64,000 nt of DNA from Streptomyces flavofungini (GTDB lineage Bacteria > Actinomycetota > Actinomycetes > Streptomycetales > Streptomycetaceae). Numbering within the stretch: position 1 is the first letter of the stretch; each line of letters opens with the position of its first letter. Location: NCBI RefSeq assembly GCF_030388665.1, contig NZ_CP128846.1, positions 2,356,001-2,420,000 on the forward strand, given 5' to 3'. The notes under the pieces are model-generated. The model was given only the letters and a program-made list of their open reading frames with translations. It had not been told where the DNA came from and did no database searches. Of this stretch, positions 17,725 to 26,247 are shown in pieces. The position numbers and the translations under genes are program-made.

Positions 17725-17740
17725 AGTGGTCTAGACAAGT
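17725..17740 (+). promoter_or_regulatory. DasR-responsive element (dre) upstream of ptsH
   Basis: AGTGGTCTAGACAAGT matches the known Streptomyces dre consensus (A/C-rich ends, TGGTCTAGACCA core) at all but two positions. It lies 27 bases upstream of the ptsH ATG. DasR, the GntR-type repressor released by glucosamine-6-phosphate, is known to control the general PTS genes including ptsH, so the assignment is consistent with established biology. Confidence 0.85.
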
Positions 17741-17767
17741 GTGAGACACCTGGAAGGGCAGCAACAC

Positions 17768-18049
17768 ATGGCTGAGCGCCGCGTCAACGTCGGCTGGGCC
17801 GAGGGCCTCCACGCCCGGCCCGCCTCCATCTTCGTCCGCGCGGCCACGGCCGCCGGCGTCCCCGTGACGATCGCCAAGGCCGGCGGCAGCCCGGTCAACG
17901 CCGCCTCCATGCTCGGGGTGCTCGGTCTGGGCGCGCAGGGCGGCGAGGAGATCGTGCTCGCTTCGGACGCCGAGGGCGCGGATGCCGCTCTCGACCGCCT
18001 GGCGAAGCTGGTCGCCGAGGGGCTCGAGGAGCTTCCCGAGACCGTCTAG
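17768..18049 (+). CDS. ptsH: HPr phosphocarrier protein
   Basis: The 93-aa general PTS carrier accepts phosphate from enzyme I at H15 in GLHARPAS and passes it to sugar-specific IIA proteins. S47 lies in the position of the regulatory serine of HPr (NAASMLGVLGLGA), although Streptomyces is not known to use the Firmicutes-type HPr kinase circuit. The protein is full length with the usual fold order. A longer in-frame start exists nine codons upstream, but ATG 17768 gives the canonical N-terminus. A dre site precedes it and a strong terminator follows, so it is monocistronic. Confidence 0.95.
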   Translation: MAERRVNVGWAEGLHARPASIFVRAATAAGVPVTIAKAGGSPVNAASMLGVLGLGAQGGEEIVLASDAEGADAALDRLAKLVAEGLEELPETV

Positions 18050-18090
18050 TGCGCCTGGCGCTCTGTACGCAGAGAACGCCGCCCGGCACA

Positions 18091-18134
18091 TACGCGAGGG
18101 GCCCGTCCTGAATGCAGGACGGGCCCCTCGCGTA
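18091..18134. terminator. Terminator hairpin downstream of ptsH
   Basis: A perfect 20-bp stem (TACGCGAGGGGCCCGTCCTG) closes an AATG loop 41 bases after the ptsH stop codon. Confidence 0.9.
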
Positions 18135-18397
18135 TCCGGCACACGTCTCATGACGCATGGACAGCCGCCCGACCGGCGCATATGCGGTCACCCCACCGGC
18201 ACCTGTGCGGCCGACTGACAGCACATATGCGGTCGACCGACCGACACATATGCAGTCGCACATCCAGCACCCATGCAGTCGCACATCCGGCGCGCATTCA
18301 GCACATATTCAGCGTCCATTCGGCGCATATCCGAAGTCGAAATTCAGGTAGCGAAAGGCGACCGCGGACACGTCCCTATTTGTATACGGCGCCGCCG
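18135..18397. other. Convergent intergenic region between ptsH terminator and GntR gene
   Basis: No gene is seen here. Most of it is the degenerate CATATG-containing repeat tract listed separately; the remainder, from about 18334 to the GntR stop, is somewhat AT-rich (CTATTTGTATAC) and without dyads. Confidence 0.5.
18171..18333. repeat. Degenerate 20-23 bp tandem repeats around CATATGCRGTC
   Basis: About six to seven imperfect units are visible, built on GACCGRCACATATGCRGTCG. Clear copies start near 18171 (GACCGGCGCATATGCGGTCA), 18215, 18240 and 18262, and the tract decays toward CATTCAGCACATATTCAGCG. It is noncoding and lies between convergent gene ends. Confidence 0.7.
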
Positions 18398-19084
18398 TTA
18401 ATTCCGAGCGCTCACCGTGTTGACGGCATGTTGCGAATCCCTCACACGCCCGGCGCGGGGGCCGGTCCGCGGCCGGTGCGCCACGGGGGCGCGCTCGGCG
18501 TGCAGCGCGGTGAGCGTGCGGGCCCGCTCCGCGTCGCCGCGGGCCACGGCGTCGACGACGGCGGCGCGCTCCGACCAGGTCTGCGCGGGGGCGGCCTGGG
18601 GCTCCGCGACGTACATCCAGGCGATCTTGTGGCGGAGCTGGGTGAGCAGGGCGATCAGACTGGGGCTCGACGAGGCCTGTGTGAGCGTCTCGTGGAACCA
18701 GCCGTCGAGCGAGCGGAGGTCCTCGGAGCCGCCGCGCCGGGCGCGTTCCTTGCCGAGCCGGACGAGCCCGCGCAGGACCTTCAGATGGGCGTCGGTGCGG
18801 CGCTGGGCGGCGCGGGCGGCCGCCAGGGGCTCCAGGAGCGCGCGGATCTCCAGGAGGTCGGCGGCGTCCTGCTCGGTGGGCTCGGCGACGCAGGCGCCCG
18901 CGTGCCTGCGGGTGACGACGAAGCCCTCGGCCTCCAGCGTGCGCAGCGCCTCGCGCACGGGGACGCGGGAGACGCCGTAGCGGCGGGCGAGCAGTTCCTC
19001 GGTGAGGCGCGTGCCGCGTTCGTAGACACCGGAGACGATGTCGTCCCGGATGGCCGTGCATACCGAGTGCGCGGGAATGCGCAT
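18398..19084 (-). CDS. GntR-family regulator (FCD/FadR subfamily)
   Basis: A 228-aa regulator with an N-terminal winged helix (residues about 5-68; RLTEELLARRYGVSRVPVREALRTLEAEGFV is the GntR signature) and an all-helical FCD ligand domain (about 75-210; EIRALLEPLAAARAA, DGWFHETLTQASSSPSLIALL). The FCD histidines that bind a metal in this subfamily are only partly visible, so the effector could be an organic acid without metal. An 18-bp perfect palindrome lies 29 bases upstream and is probably its own operator. The gene is alone between the ptsH terminator region and the M23 gene; the target pathway is not evident. Confidence 0.88.
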   Translation of the reverse strand: MRIPAHSVCTAIRDDIVSGVYERGTRLTEELLARRYGVSRVPVREALRTLEAEGFVVTRRHAGACVAEPTEQDAADLLEIRALLEPLAAARAAQRRTDAHLKVLRGLVRLGKERARRGGSEDLRSLDGWFHETLTQASSSPSLIALLTQLRHKIAWMYVAEPQAAPAQTWSERAAVVDAVARGDAERARTLTALHAERAPVAHRPRTGPRAGRVRDSQHAVNTVSARN

Positions 19085-19112
19085 GACGGACCTCCGTTTA
19101 AATGCCCGCGAA

Positions 19113-19130
19113 ACGCGTCGGCCGACGCGT
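19113..19130. promoter_or_regulatory. Perfect 18-bp palindrome upstream of GntR gene (candidate operator)
   Basis: ACGCGTCGGCCGACGCGT is a perfect inverted repeat without spacer, located 29 bases before the start of the GntR regulator. GntR proteins usually autoregulate through such dyads, but GC-rich palindromes are commoner by chance in this genome. Confidence 0.5.
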
Positions 19131-19255
19131 CGAATGGCGCTCGTTCAACGACTCCATCGAGCCTGCCGCCATGAACTCTATTGCAGAAGGCCGGGTTTTC
19201 CGACGGGAGGGCGGAATCCATGGATATCTTTTGGCCAAAGGGGCGCACATGCACA

Positions 19256-19288
19256 GGAAAGCCCCGGCTCGGTGAGCCGGGGCTTTCC
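19256..19288. terminator. Terminator hairpin downstream of M23 peptidase gene
   Basis: A perfect 15-bp stem GGAAAGCCCCGGCTC closes a GGT loop, 31 bases after the stop of the minus-strand endopeptidase gene. Confidence 0.88.
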
Positions 19289-19318
19289 TACGTCCGGGAG
19301 GTTCCCCGGCATCAGGAT

Positions 19319-20146
19319 TCAGACGTTGACGCCGTGCGAGCGGAGGTACGCCACGGGGTCGATGTCGGAGCCGTAGTCGGCGCCGGTGCGGGCCTCGAAG
19401 TGCAGGTGCGGGCCGCTGGAGTTGCCTGTCGAGCCGGAGAGGCCGATCTGCTGGCCCGGGGTGACCGCCTGGCCGACGGTGACGCTGAGGGACGACATGT
19501 GGCCGTACTGCGTGTACGTGCCGTCGTTGTGGCGGATCACGACGTTGTTGCCGTAGGCGCCGCCCCAGCCGGCCTCGACGACGGTGCCCGCGGCGACCGC
19601 CTGGACCTGGGTGCCGGACGCGGCGTGGAAGTCGACGCCGGTGTGGCTGCCGGAGGACCACATGGCGCCGCCGGTCTTGTAGCCGGTGGAGACGTAGCCG
19701 CCCTCGATCGGCGCGACGTAGGAGCCGAGGCGCTTGCGCTCGGCCTCGCGGGCGGCGCGCTCCTTGGCCTCGCGCTCCTTCTTGGCCTTCACCTTCGCGG
19801 CGGCCTCGGCCTTCCGCTTCGCCTCGGCGGCCTTGCGCTTGGCCTCGGCGGCCTGGGCGCGGGCCTCGGCCTCGGCCTTCTTCTGGGCGGCGGCCTCGGC
19901 GGCGGCGTGCTTCTGGGCCGCGGCCTGGGCGTCGACCTCGTCGGCCAGGGAGTCCCCGACGGAGACGGACTGGGTGAGGCCGGTGTGCGCGTACTCCGCG
20001 GAGCTGCCTTCGGCGGCGAGGGCCGGAGCGGCCAGGCCCGAGATGACCCCGGTGGTGGTGAGCGCGGCGACGCCCGCGGCGCTTGCGGTCGTGCGCGAGA
20101 TGCGGCTCGGACGGCGGTGCTTGCCGGTCGGGCGGGTGAACGCCAT
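19319..20146 (-). CDS. Secreted M23-family peptidoglycan endopeptidase
   Basis: The 275-aa exported enzyme begins with a Tat/Sec-like signal peptide (RPSRISRTTASAAGVAALTTTGVISGLAAPALAAE, cleavage near residue 45). Residues about 75-145 form a long Ala/Lys/Glu coiled coil (KKAEAEARAQAAEAKRKAAE repeats). The C-terminal LytM/M23 domain has the zinc ligands HTGVDF (HxxxD) and GPHLHFE (HxH), so it should cut peptide cross-links of peptidoglycan. The coiled coil plus LytM layout resembles NlpD/EnvC-like hydrolases or activators. Its 5' untranslated region is a c-di-AMP riboswitch, placing it in the known set of cell-wall lytic genes under c-di-AMP control in Streptomyces. Confidence 0.92.
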   Translation of the reverse strand: MAFTRPTGKHRRPSRISRTTASAAGVAALTTTGVISGLAAPALAAEGSSAEYAHTGLTQSVSVGDSLADEVDAQAAAQKHAAAEAAAQKKAEAEARAQAAEAKRKAAEAKRKAEAAAKVKAKKEREAKERAAREAERKRLGSYVAPIEGGYVSTGYKTGGAMWSSGSHTGVDFHAASGTQVQAVAAGTVVEAGWGGAYGNNVVIRHNDGTYTQYGHMSSLSVTVGQAVTPGQQIGLSGSTGNSSGPHLHFEARTGADYGSDIDPVAYLRSHGVNV

Positions 20147-20159
20147 GAAGCGGCTGATC

Positions 20160-20315
20160 CTTTCCTTCCTTCTCGCCTACCGGGTTAGCTGACGGGTTCG
20201 GAGCAGGAAGGTCTCCTACGGGCTCCTCGCCTCGCGGCAAGGGGTCCGATTCACCCCAGGGACGTGTGGGTCCCCGGCTCCCCTGGCTCGCGCCGTACGG
20301 GGACTCGGCGATGAC
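20160..20315 (-). ncRNA. ydaO/yuaA-type c-di-AMP riboswitch
   Basis: Read on the minus strand, the leader of the M23 gene shows the conserved ydaO blocks in order: ATCGCCGAGTCCCCGTACGG, GAGCCGGGGACCC, CCCTGGGGTGAATCGG, GAACCCGTCAGCTAACCCGG and TAGGCGAGAAGGAAGG. This matches the motif known to sit in front of resuscitation-promoting-factor and other wall-hydrolase genes in Streptomyces, where c-di-AMP binding turns expression off. Its 3' end is 13 bases from the start codon and abuts the AAAGGA ribosome binding site. Boundaries are approximate. Confidence 0.92.
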
Positions 20316-20616
20316 TGTCCGGTGCCGCGGGCGCGGCTTACTGCCTGACGGACAGCCGGACCGACGCTAAACGTCTCATCTTTCAATCGACAAACGAATC
20401 AGGCCTTTTGTAGCGCACGCCACAGCGCAGACGAGCAACCTCCATGCCAATTCGGACATATGGCGGCATGCAGGGACCCCAGCGGCTTCCTGAGCCACTG
20501 GGGTCCCTGTTCTTACGAGGCATTGATGACGCTATGTCCGGCTTTACGACAGCGGCTCGCCGCCGCCGGTCCGGCACCGCCGGTTCACACCCCGTCCCCG
20601 CCGTCCGTCCCGGCAA
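20316..20616. other. Intergenic region upstream of the riboswitch
   Basis: No gene is seen. It should carry the M23 promoter (AT-richer DNA near 20375-20410, CGTCTCATCTTTCAATCGACAAACG on the plus strand read in part) and it contains the terminator of the upstream M16 operon, listed separately. Confidence 0.45.
20470..20512. terminator. Terminator hairpin downstream of the M16 operon
   Basis: CAGGGACCCCAG pairs with CTGGGGTCCCTG, and the stem continues inward through CGGCT/AGCCA with one mismatch around a TCCTG loop. It lies about 105 bases beyond the stop of the second M16 gene. Confidence 0.8.
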
Positions 20617-22002
20617 TCAGCCGGTGACCACCGTCACTTCACCGATGCCGAGCGCCTTGACGGGCTCCTCGATCTGCGCGGCGTCGCCCACGAGGACCGT
20701 CACCAGGCGGTCCTCCGGGAAGGCGCTCACGACGGCCGCGGTGGCCTCCACGGTGCCCGTCTGCGCCAACTGGCGGTACAGGTGGGCCTGGAAGTCGTCC
20801 GGCAGGTTCTGCTCGACCTGGTCGGCGAGGGTGGCGGCGACGGCCGCCGCCGTCTCGTACTTCAGCGGGGCGACGCCGACGAGGTTCTGCACGGCGACAT
20901 CGCGCTCGGGGTCCGTCAGGCCCTCCGCGGCGAGTGTGCGCAGGACCTTCCACAGGTCGTCGAGGGCCGGGCCCGTGTTGGGGGTGTCCACGGAGCCGCT
21001 GATGGCGAGCATCGCGGCGCCCGTTCCGTCCGGGGCGGAGCGCAGGACCTGGGCGAAGGCGCGCACTCCGTAGGTGTAGCCCTTCTCCTCGCGCAGGACG
21101 CGGTCCAGGCGCGAGGTGAGGGTGCCGCCCAGGCAGTACGTGCCGAGGACCTGAGCGGCCCACACGCGGTCGTGCCGGTCCGGGCCCACCCGGCCGATGA
21201 GCAGCTGCGTCTGGACGGCGCCGGGGCGGTCCACGATGACGACGCGGCCCCGGTCGTCGGCGGTCACCGGGGGCACCGGGCGCGGCTCGGCCGCCCCGCC
21301 GGTCCAGGCGCCGAGGGTGTCGGCGAGGACGGCGTCCAGGTCGATGCCGGTGAGGTCGCCGACGATCACGGCGGTGGCCGTGGCGGGACGGACGTGCCTC
21401 TCGTAGAAGGCGCGTACGGCCGCCGAGTCGATGGCCGAGACCGTCTCCTCCGTGCCCTGGCGCGGCCGCGACATGCGCGCGGAGGCCGGGAAGAGCTCCT
21501 TGGAGAGTTCCTTGGCGGCGCGGCGTGCCGGGTTGGCGGCCTCGTGCGGGATCTCGTCCAGGCGGTTGCGGACCAGGCGCTCGACCTCGCTGTCGGCGAA
21601 CGCGGGCGCCCGCAGGGCGTCGGCGAGCAGGCCGAGCGCCTTGGGCAGCCGGGAGACGGGCACTTCCAGGGAGACCCGGACACCGGGGTGGTCCGCGTGC
21701 GCGTCGAGGGTGGCACCACAGCGGTCGAGCTCGGCGGCGAACTCCTCGGCGGAGTGCTTGTCGGTGCCTTCGGAGAAGGCCCTCGCCATGATCGTGGCGA
21801 CGCCGTCCAGGCCCTTCGGCTCGGCGTCCAAGGGGGCGTCGAGGTGGATCTCCACGGCGACGAGCTGCTGGCCGGGGCGGTCGCAGCGCAGCACGGTCAG
21901 GCCGTTGCCGAGCGCGCCGCGCTCGGGGGCGGGGAAGGCCCAGGGCCTGGCGCTGCCCGCCTGGGGCTGCGGGTGGAACTGCATCGTTGCGGCCTCGGTC
22001 AC
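20617..22002 (-). CDS. M16-family peptidase-like subunit lacking the zinc motif
   Basis: The 461-aa protein has the two-lobed M16 fold: an N-terminal lobe (LGNGLTVLRCDRPGQQLVAVEIHLDAP) and a C-terminal lobe with GGTLTSRLDRVLREEKGYTYGVRAF, the conserved R/Y pair that closes over substrate. At the position of the zinc motif HxxEH it reads IMARAFSEGTDKHSAEEF, so it cannot bind the catalytic zinc by itself. It starts with GTG overlapping the stop of the active M16 gene (GTGA), so the two are made in equal amounts and probably form a heterodimer like other bacterial M16B pairs and mitochondrial processing peptidase. Confidence 0.9.
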   Translation of the reverse strand: MTEAATMQFHPQPQAGSARPWAFPAPERGALGNGLTVLRCDRPGQQLVAVEIHLDAPLDAEPKGLDGVATIMARAFSEGTDKHSAEEFAAELDRCGATLDAHADHPGVRVSLEVPVSRLPKALGLLADALRAPAFADSEVERLVRNRLDEIPHEAANPARRAAKELSKELFPASARMSRPRQGTEETVSAIDSAAVRAFYERHVRPATATAVIVGDLTGIDLDAVLADTLGAWTGGAAEPRPVPPVTADDRGRVVIVDRPGAVQTQLLIGRVGPDRHDRVWAAQVLGTYCLGGTLTSRLDRVLREEKGYTYGVRAFAQVLRSAPDGTGAAMLAISGSVDTPNTGPALDDLWKVLRTLAAEGLTDPERDVAVQNLVGVAPLKYETAAAVAATLADQVEQNLPDDFQAHLYRQLAQTGTVEATAAVVSAFPEDRLVTVLVGDAAQIEEPVKALGIGEVTVVTG

Positions 22003-23375
22003 TTCGCCGTCTCCTCGTCTTCCTCGTCGGTGCCGGCGGCGCCTTCGGGGCCGGTGTCGTCCGCGTCCTGGGGAGCGATGGGTTCGTACACGAGCACCGC
22101 GCGGTTGTCGGGGCGCAGGCGGGCCTTGGCGACCTCCTGGACCTCCTCGGCGGTGATGTCGAGGACGCGCTGGACGGCGGTGAGGGCGAGCTGGGGGTCG
22201 CCGAACAGGACGGCGTACCGGCACAGTTCGTCGGCGCGGCCCGCGACCGTGCCCAGCCGGTCCAGCCACTCGCGCTCCAACTGGGCCTGGGCGCGCTCCA
22301 TCTCCTCCGGCGTGGGGCCCTCCGCGGCGAACCGGGCCAGCTCCTCGTCGACGGCGGCCTCGATGACGGGGACCTCCACGTCGCCGGACGTCTTCACGTC
22401 GAGCCAGCCGAGGGAGGGCGCGCCGGCGAGGCGCAGCAGCCCGAAGCCGGCGGTGACCGCGGTGCGGTCACGGCGCACGAGGCGGTTGTACAGGCGCGAG
22501 GACTCGCCGCTGCCGAGGACCGTGAGCGCCAGGTCGGCCGCGTCGCACGCGCGCGTGCCGTCCTCCGGGAGGCGGTAGGCGGCCATCAGGGCGCGCGCGG
22601 GGACCTCCTCCTCGACGACCTCGCGCAGCTCCTTGCCGATGCGCTCGGGCAGCGAGCCGTCGCGCGGGGGCTGCTTGCCGTCGTGCGAGGGGATGGAGCC
22701 GAAGTACTTCTCGACCCAGGCGAGCGTCTGCTCGGGGTCGATGTCGCCGACGACCGAGAGGACCGCGTTGTTGGGCGCGTAGTACGTACGGAAGAACTCC
22801 CGCGCGTCCTCGAGGGTGGCCGCGTCCAGGTCGGCCATGGAGCCGATGGGCGTGTGGTGGTAGGGGTGACCCTCGGGGTACGAGAGGGCGGTCAGCTTCT
22901 CGAAGGCCGTGCCGTACGGAACGTTGTCGTAGCGCTGGCGGCGTTCGTTCTTGACGACGTCCCGCTGGTTCTCCATCGACTCTTCGTCGAGCGCCGACAG
23001 GAGGGAGCCCATGCGGTCGGCCTCCAGCCAGAGGGCGAGCTCCAGCTGGTGGGTCGGCATCGTCTCGAAGTAGTTGGTGCGCTCGAAGCTGGTGGTGCCG
23101 TTCAGCGAGCCGCCGGCGCCCTGCACCAGCTCGAAGTGGCCGTTGCCCTGGACCTGCTTCGACCCCTGGAACATCAGGTGCTCGAAGAGGTGGGCGAGGC
23201 CCGTACGGCCCTTGACCTCGTGGCGGGAACCGACGTCGTACCAGAGGCAGACCGCGGCGACCGGGGTCAGGTGGTCCTCGGAGAGCACCACGCGCAGGCC
23301 GTTGGCCAGCCGGTGCTCGGTCGCTGTCAGGCCGCCGGAGCCGGCCTCGGCTGTGGCCGTGTGACCCATGGGCAT
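21999..23375 (-). CDS. M16-family zinc metallopeptidase (catalytic subunit)
   Basis: This 458-aa partner has the intact inverted zinc motif HLFEH (in GLAHLFEHLMFQGSKQ) and the distal glutamate in the ELALWLEADRM region, so it is the active peptidase of the pair. The C-terminal lobe contains GSGESSRLYNRLVRRDRTAV. The C-terminus is acidic (EGAAGTDEEDEETAK). No signal peptide is present, so it works in the cytoplasm, probably on peptides or misfolded small proteins. I chose ATG 23375 (MPMGHTATAEAG) because GAAGGGA lies five bases upstream; a longer frame start at 23417 lacks one. Confidence 0.92.
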   Translation of the reverse strand: MPMGHTATAEAGSGGLTATEHRLANGLRVVLSEDHLTPVAAVCLWYDVGSRHEVKGRTGLAHLFEHLMFQGSKQVQGNGHFELVQGAGGSLNGTTSFERTNYFETMPTHQLELALWLEADRMGSLLSALDEESMENQRDVVKNERRQRYDNVPYGTAFEKLTALSYPEGHPYHHTPIGSMADLDAATLEDAREFFRTYYAPNNAVLSVVGDIDPEQTLAWVEKYFGSIPSHDGKQPPRDGSLPERIGKELREVVEEEVPARALMAAYRLPEDGTRACDAADLALTVLGSGESSRLYNRLVRRDRTAVTAGFGLLRLAGAPSLGWLDVKTSGDVEVPVIEAAVDEELARFAAEGPTPEEMERAQAQLEREWLDRLGTVAGRADELCRYAVLFGDPQLALTAVQRVLDITAEEVQEVAKARLRPDNRAVLVYEPIAPQDADDTGPEGAAGTDEEDEETAK

Positions 23376-23793
23376 GTACGTCCCTTCGATCGCGAAATCC
23401 TCGATAAGTGCTGCCAAGTCCTGCCACTGTAAGCAAGGCCTCGGACCCCTGGCGAAGTTCCCGCTCCGCCCTCGGCGTAGTCGGGTTTCGCCCTCGGCGT
23501 GATCCGCCGCGGGTGCGGACGCCGTCCGGCCGGGCGGGTGAGCCGCGGAGGCGGTGGGACCGGTGGGGCGTGCGCTCGGCGCGGGCGCGCCGTGGGGGCG
23601 CCGCCGCGGGGTCGATGCGGGTGGGGCGCGCGGCCGGTGGGCGTGCGGCGCGTGGGCGGTACGGGTGCGGCGCGCGGTTGACGCGCGCTCGGGGCCCGCC
23701 CACTACCGGGTCGTGGTCGGCGTTGTCAGTGGGACAGTCCACAATGGTCGGCGTCAGATCCCGCACTTTGTTGGTGAAGGAGCCGCAGCAGCG
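23376..23793. other. Divergent intergenic region upstream of parC
   Basis: 418 bases with no supported gene. The middle (about 23500-23700) is extremely GC-rich with GGGCGCGCGG-like runs; the right part near 23720-23790 is closer to normal and probably carries the parC promoter. The parC ribosome binding site GAAGGAG is near its end. Confidence 0.4.
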
Positions 23794-26247
23794 ATGGCCC
23801 GCCGCAGCACGAAGACCCCGCCGCCCGACGACTCGTTCGAGGAGAAGATCCTCGACATCGACGTCGTCGACGAGATGCAGGGCTCCTTCCTCGAGTACGC
23901 CTACTCCGTCATCTACTCCCGCGCCCTGCCCGACGCCAGGGACGGCCTGAAGCCGGTGCACCGCCGCATCGTCTACCAGATGAACGAGATGGGCCTGCGC
24001 CCCGAGCGCGGCTACGTGAAGTGCGCCCGCGTCGTCGGCGAGGTCATGGGCAAGCTGCACCCCCACGGCGACGCGTCGATCTACGACGCCCTGGTGCGCA
24101 TGGCGCAGCCCTTCTCCATGCGCCTCCCCCTGGTCGACGGCCACGGCAACTTCGGCTCCCTCGGCAACGACGACCCGCCCGCCGCGATGCGGTACACCGA
24201 ATGCCGCATGGCCGACGCGACCTCCTTGATGACGGAGTCCATCGACGAGAACACGGTCGACTTCGAGCCGAACTACGACGGCCAGGAGCAGGAGCCGGTC
24301 GCGCTCCCCGCGGCGTATCCGAACCTCCTGGTGAACGGCTCCTCCGGCATCGCCGTCGGCATGGCGACGAACATGCCGCCGCACAACCTGGGCGAGGTCA
24401 TCGCCGCCGCCCGGCACCTGATCAAGCACCCGGGCGCCGACCTCGACACGCTCATGCGCTTCATCCCGGGCCCGGACCTGCCCACGGGCGGCCGCATCGT
24501 CGGCCTGTCCGGCATCAAGGACGCGTACGAATCGGGGCGCGGCACCTTCAAGATGCGCGCCACGGTCTCCGTGGAGTCGGTGACCGCGCGCCGCAAGGGC
24601 CTGGTCGTCACGGAACTGCCCTTCTCCGTGGGCCCCGAGAAGGTCATCTCCAAGATCAAGGACCTGGTCGGCTCGAAGAAGCTGCAGGGCATCGCCGACG
24701 TCAAGGACCTCACCGACCGCCAGCACGGCCTGCGCCTGGTCATCGAGATCAAGAACGGCTTCGTCCCTGAGGCCGTCCTGGAGCAGCTGTACAAGCTGAC
24801 GCCGATGGAGGAGTCCTTCGGCATCAACAACGTCGCCCTGGTGGACGGCCAGCCGCTCACGCTCGGCCTCAAGGAGCTCCTCGAGGTCTATCTCGACCAC
24901 CGCTTCGACGTCGTGCGGCGCCGCAGTGAGTTCCGTCGCGGCAAGAAGCAGGCCCGGCTGCACCTGGTGGAGGGCCTGCTCGTCGCCCTCCTCGACATCG
25001 ACGAGGTCATCCGCCTCATCCGCTCCAGCGAGAACTCCGCGCAGGCCAAGGAGCGGCTGATGGAGCGCTTCTCGCTGAGCGAGGTCCAGACGCAGTACAT
25101 CCTGGACACGCCGCTGCGCCGCCTCACCAAGTACGACCGCATCGAGCTGGAGTCCGAGCGCGACAAGCTGAAGGCGGAGATCGAGGAGCTGACGCGGATC
25201 CTGGAGTCCGACGCGGAGCTGCGCAAGCTGGTCTCCGCCGAACTGGCCGCCGTGGCCAAGAAGTTCGGCACGGACCGGCGCACGGTGCTCCTGGAGTCGG
25301 CGGGCGTGCCCGCGGCCGCGGTGCCGCTGCAGGTGGCCGACGACCCGTGCCGGGTGCTCCTGTCGTCGACAGGGCTGCTCGCGCGCACGGCCAACGGCGA
25401 GCCCTTCGGGGAGAGCGACGGCAAGCGCGTCAAGCACGACGTGATCGTCTCCGCGGTGCCCGCGACGGCGCGCGGCGAGGTGGGCGCGGTGACCTCCGAG
25501 GGGCGGCTCCTTCGGCTCTCCGTGGTGGACCTTCCCCAGCTTCCGGACACGGCTTCGGCGCCCAACCTCTCCGGCGGGGCGCCGGTCGCGGAGTTGCTCT
25601 CCCTGAATGCGGACGAGAAGCTGATCTGCCTGATGACGCTGGACGAGTCCTCACCGGGCCTGGCGCTCGGCACCGAACAGGGCGTCGTCAAGCGTGTGGT
25701 GCCCGACTATCCGGCCAACAAGGAAGAGCTGGAGGTCATCACCCTCAAGGACGGCGACCGCATCGTCGGCGCGGCCGAGCTGCGCACGGGCGAGGAGGAC
25801 CTGGTCTTCATCACGGACGACGCGCAGCTGCTGCGCTATCCGGCGGGGCAGGTCCGCCCGCAGGGCCGTCCGGCGGGCGGCATGGCGGGCATCAAGCTCT
25901 CCGACGGCGCGAAGGTCCTGTCCTTCACGGCCGTCGACCCCGCGGCGGACGCCGTGGTGTTCACGGTCGCGGGCTCGCGCGGCACCCTCGACGACTCGGT
26001 GCACACGACGGCGAAGGTCACGCCGTTCGACCAGTACCCGCGCAAGGGCCGCGCCACGGGCGGCGTGCGCTGCCAGCGGCTCCTGAAGGGCGAGGACTGC
26101 CTGAGCTTCGCCTGGGCGGGCCCGACGCCACCCCGCGCGGCCCAGCGCAACGGCCTTCCTGCGGAGCTGCCGGAGGTCGACCCGCGCCGGGACGGCTCCG
26201 GGGTGTCGCTGGCGAAGCCGGTGGCGGCGGTGGCGGGGCCGGTGTAG
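23794..26247 (+). CDS. parC: DNA topoisomerase IV subunit A
   Basis: The 817-aa type IIA topoisomerase A subunit decatenates chromosomes. The winged-helix breakage-reunion domain spans about residues 30-500, with the DNA-linking tyrosine Y134 in [10 protein letters not shown] and the conserved [17 protein letters not shown] and [19 protein letters not shown] blocks. The C-terminal beta-pinwheel (about 520-800) lacks an evident gyrase GyrA-box (QRRGGKG), which supports ParC over GyrA. From memory this is the ParC locus (SCO5836) in S. coelicolor, and parE is in the same window, 14 kb away. The start ATG 23794 has AAGGAG eleven bases upstream. It converges with the COG0523 gene with no spacer. 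Confidence 0.93.
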   Translation: MARRSTKTPPPDDSFEEKILDIDVVDEMQGSFLEYAYSVIYSRALPDARDGLKPVHRRIVYQMNEMGLRPERGYVKCARVVGEVMGKLHPHGDASIYDALVRMAQPFSMRLPLVDGHGNFGSLGNDDPPAAMRYTECRMADATSLMTESIDENTVDFEPNYDGQEQEPVALPAAYPNLLVNGSSGIAVGMATNMPPHNLGEVIAAARHLIKHPGADLDTLMRFIPGPDLPTGGRIVGLSGIKDAYESGRGTFKMRATVSVESVTARRKGLVVTELPFSVGPEKVISKIKDLVGSKKLQGIADVKDLTDRQHGLRLVIEIKNGFVPEAVLEQLYKLTPMEESFGINNVALVDGQPLTLGLKELLEVYLDHRFDVVRRRSEFRRGKKQARLHLVEGLLVALLDIDEVIRLIRSSENSAQAKERLMERFSLSEVQTQYILDTPLRRLTKYDRIELESERDKLKAEIEELTRILESDAELRKLVSAELAAVAKKFGTDRRTVLLESAGVPAAAVPLQVADDPCRVLLSSTGLLARTANGEPFGESDGKRVKHDVIVSAVPATARGEVGAVTSEGRLLRLSVVDLPQLPDTASAPNLSGGAPVAELLSLNADEKLICLMTLDESSPGLALGTEQGVVKRVVPDYPANKEELEVITLKDGDRIVGAAELRTGEEDLVFITDDAQLLRYPAGQVRPQGRPAGGMAGIKLSDGAKVLSFTAVDPAADAVVFTVAGSRGTLDDSVHTTAKVTPFDQYPRKGRATGGVRCQRLLKGEDCLSFAWAGPTPPRAAQRNGLPAELPEVDPRRDGSGVSLAKPVAAVAGPV

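Noticed and set aside
14555..17734. 1059-codon plus-strand frame opposite the PatA-type gene
   Set aside because: Shadow of the third codon position of a real long gene; Gly/Asp/Arg-rich with no domain pattern.
18171..18333. Repeat tract as a CRISPR array
   Set aside because: Units are degenerate and contiguous with no unique spacers, and no cas genes are nearby.
22468..25437. 989-codon minus-strand frame spanning the parC gene and part of the M16 gene
   Set aside because: Antisense to parC, whose motifs including the catalytic tyrosine are intact on the plus strand.
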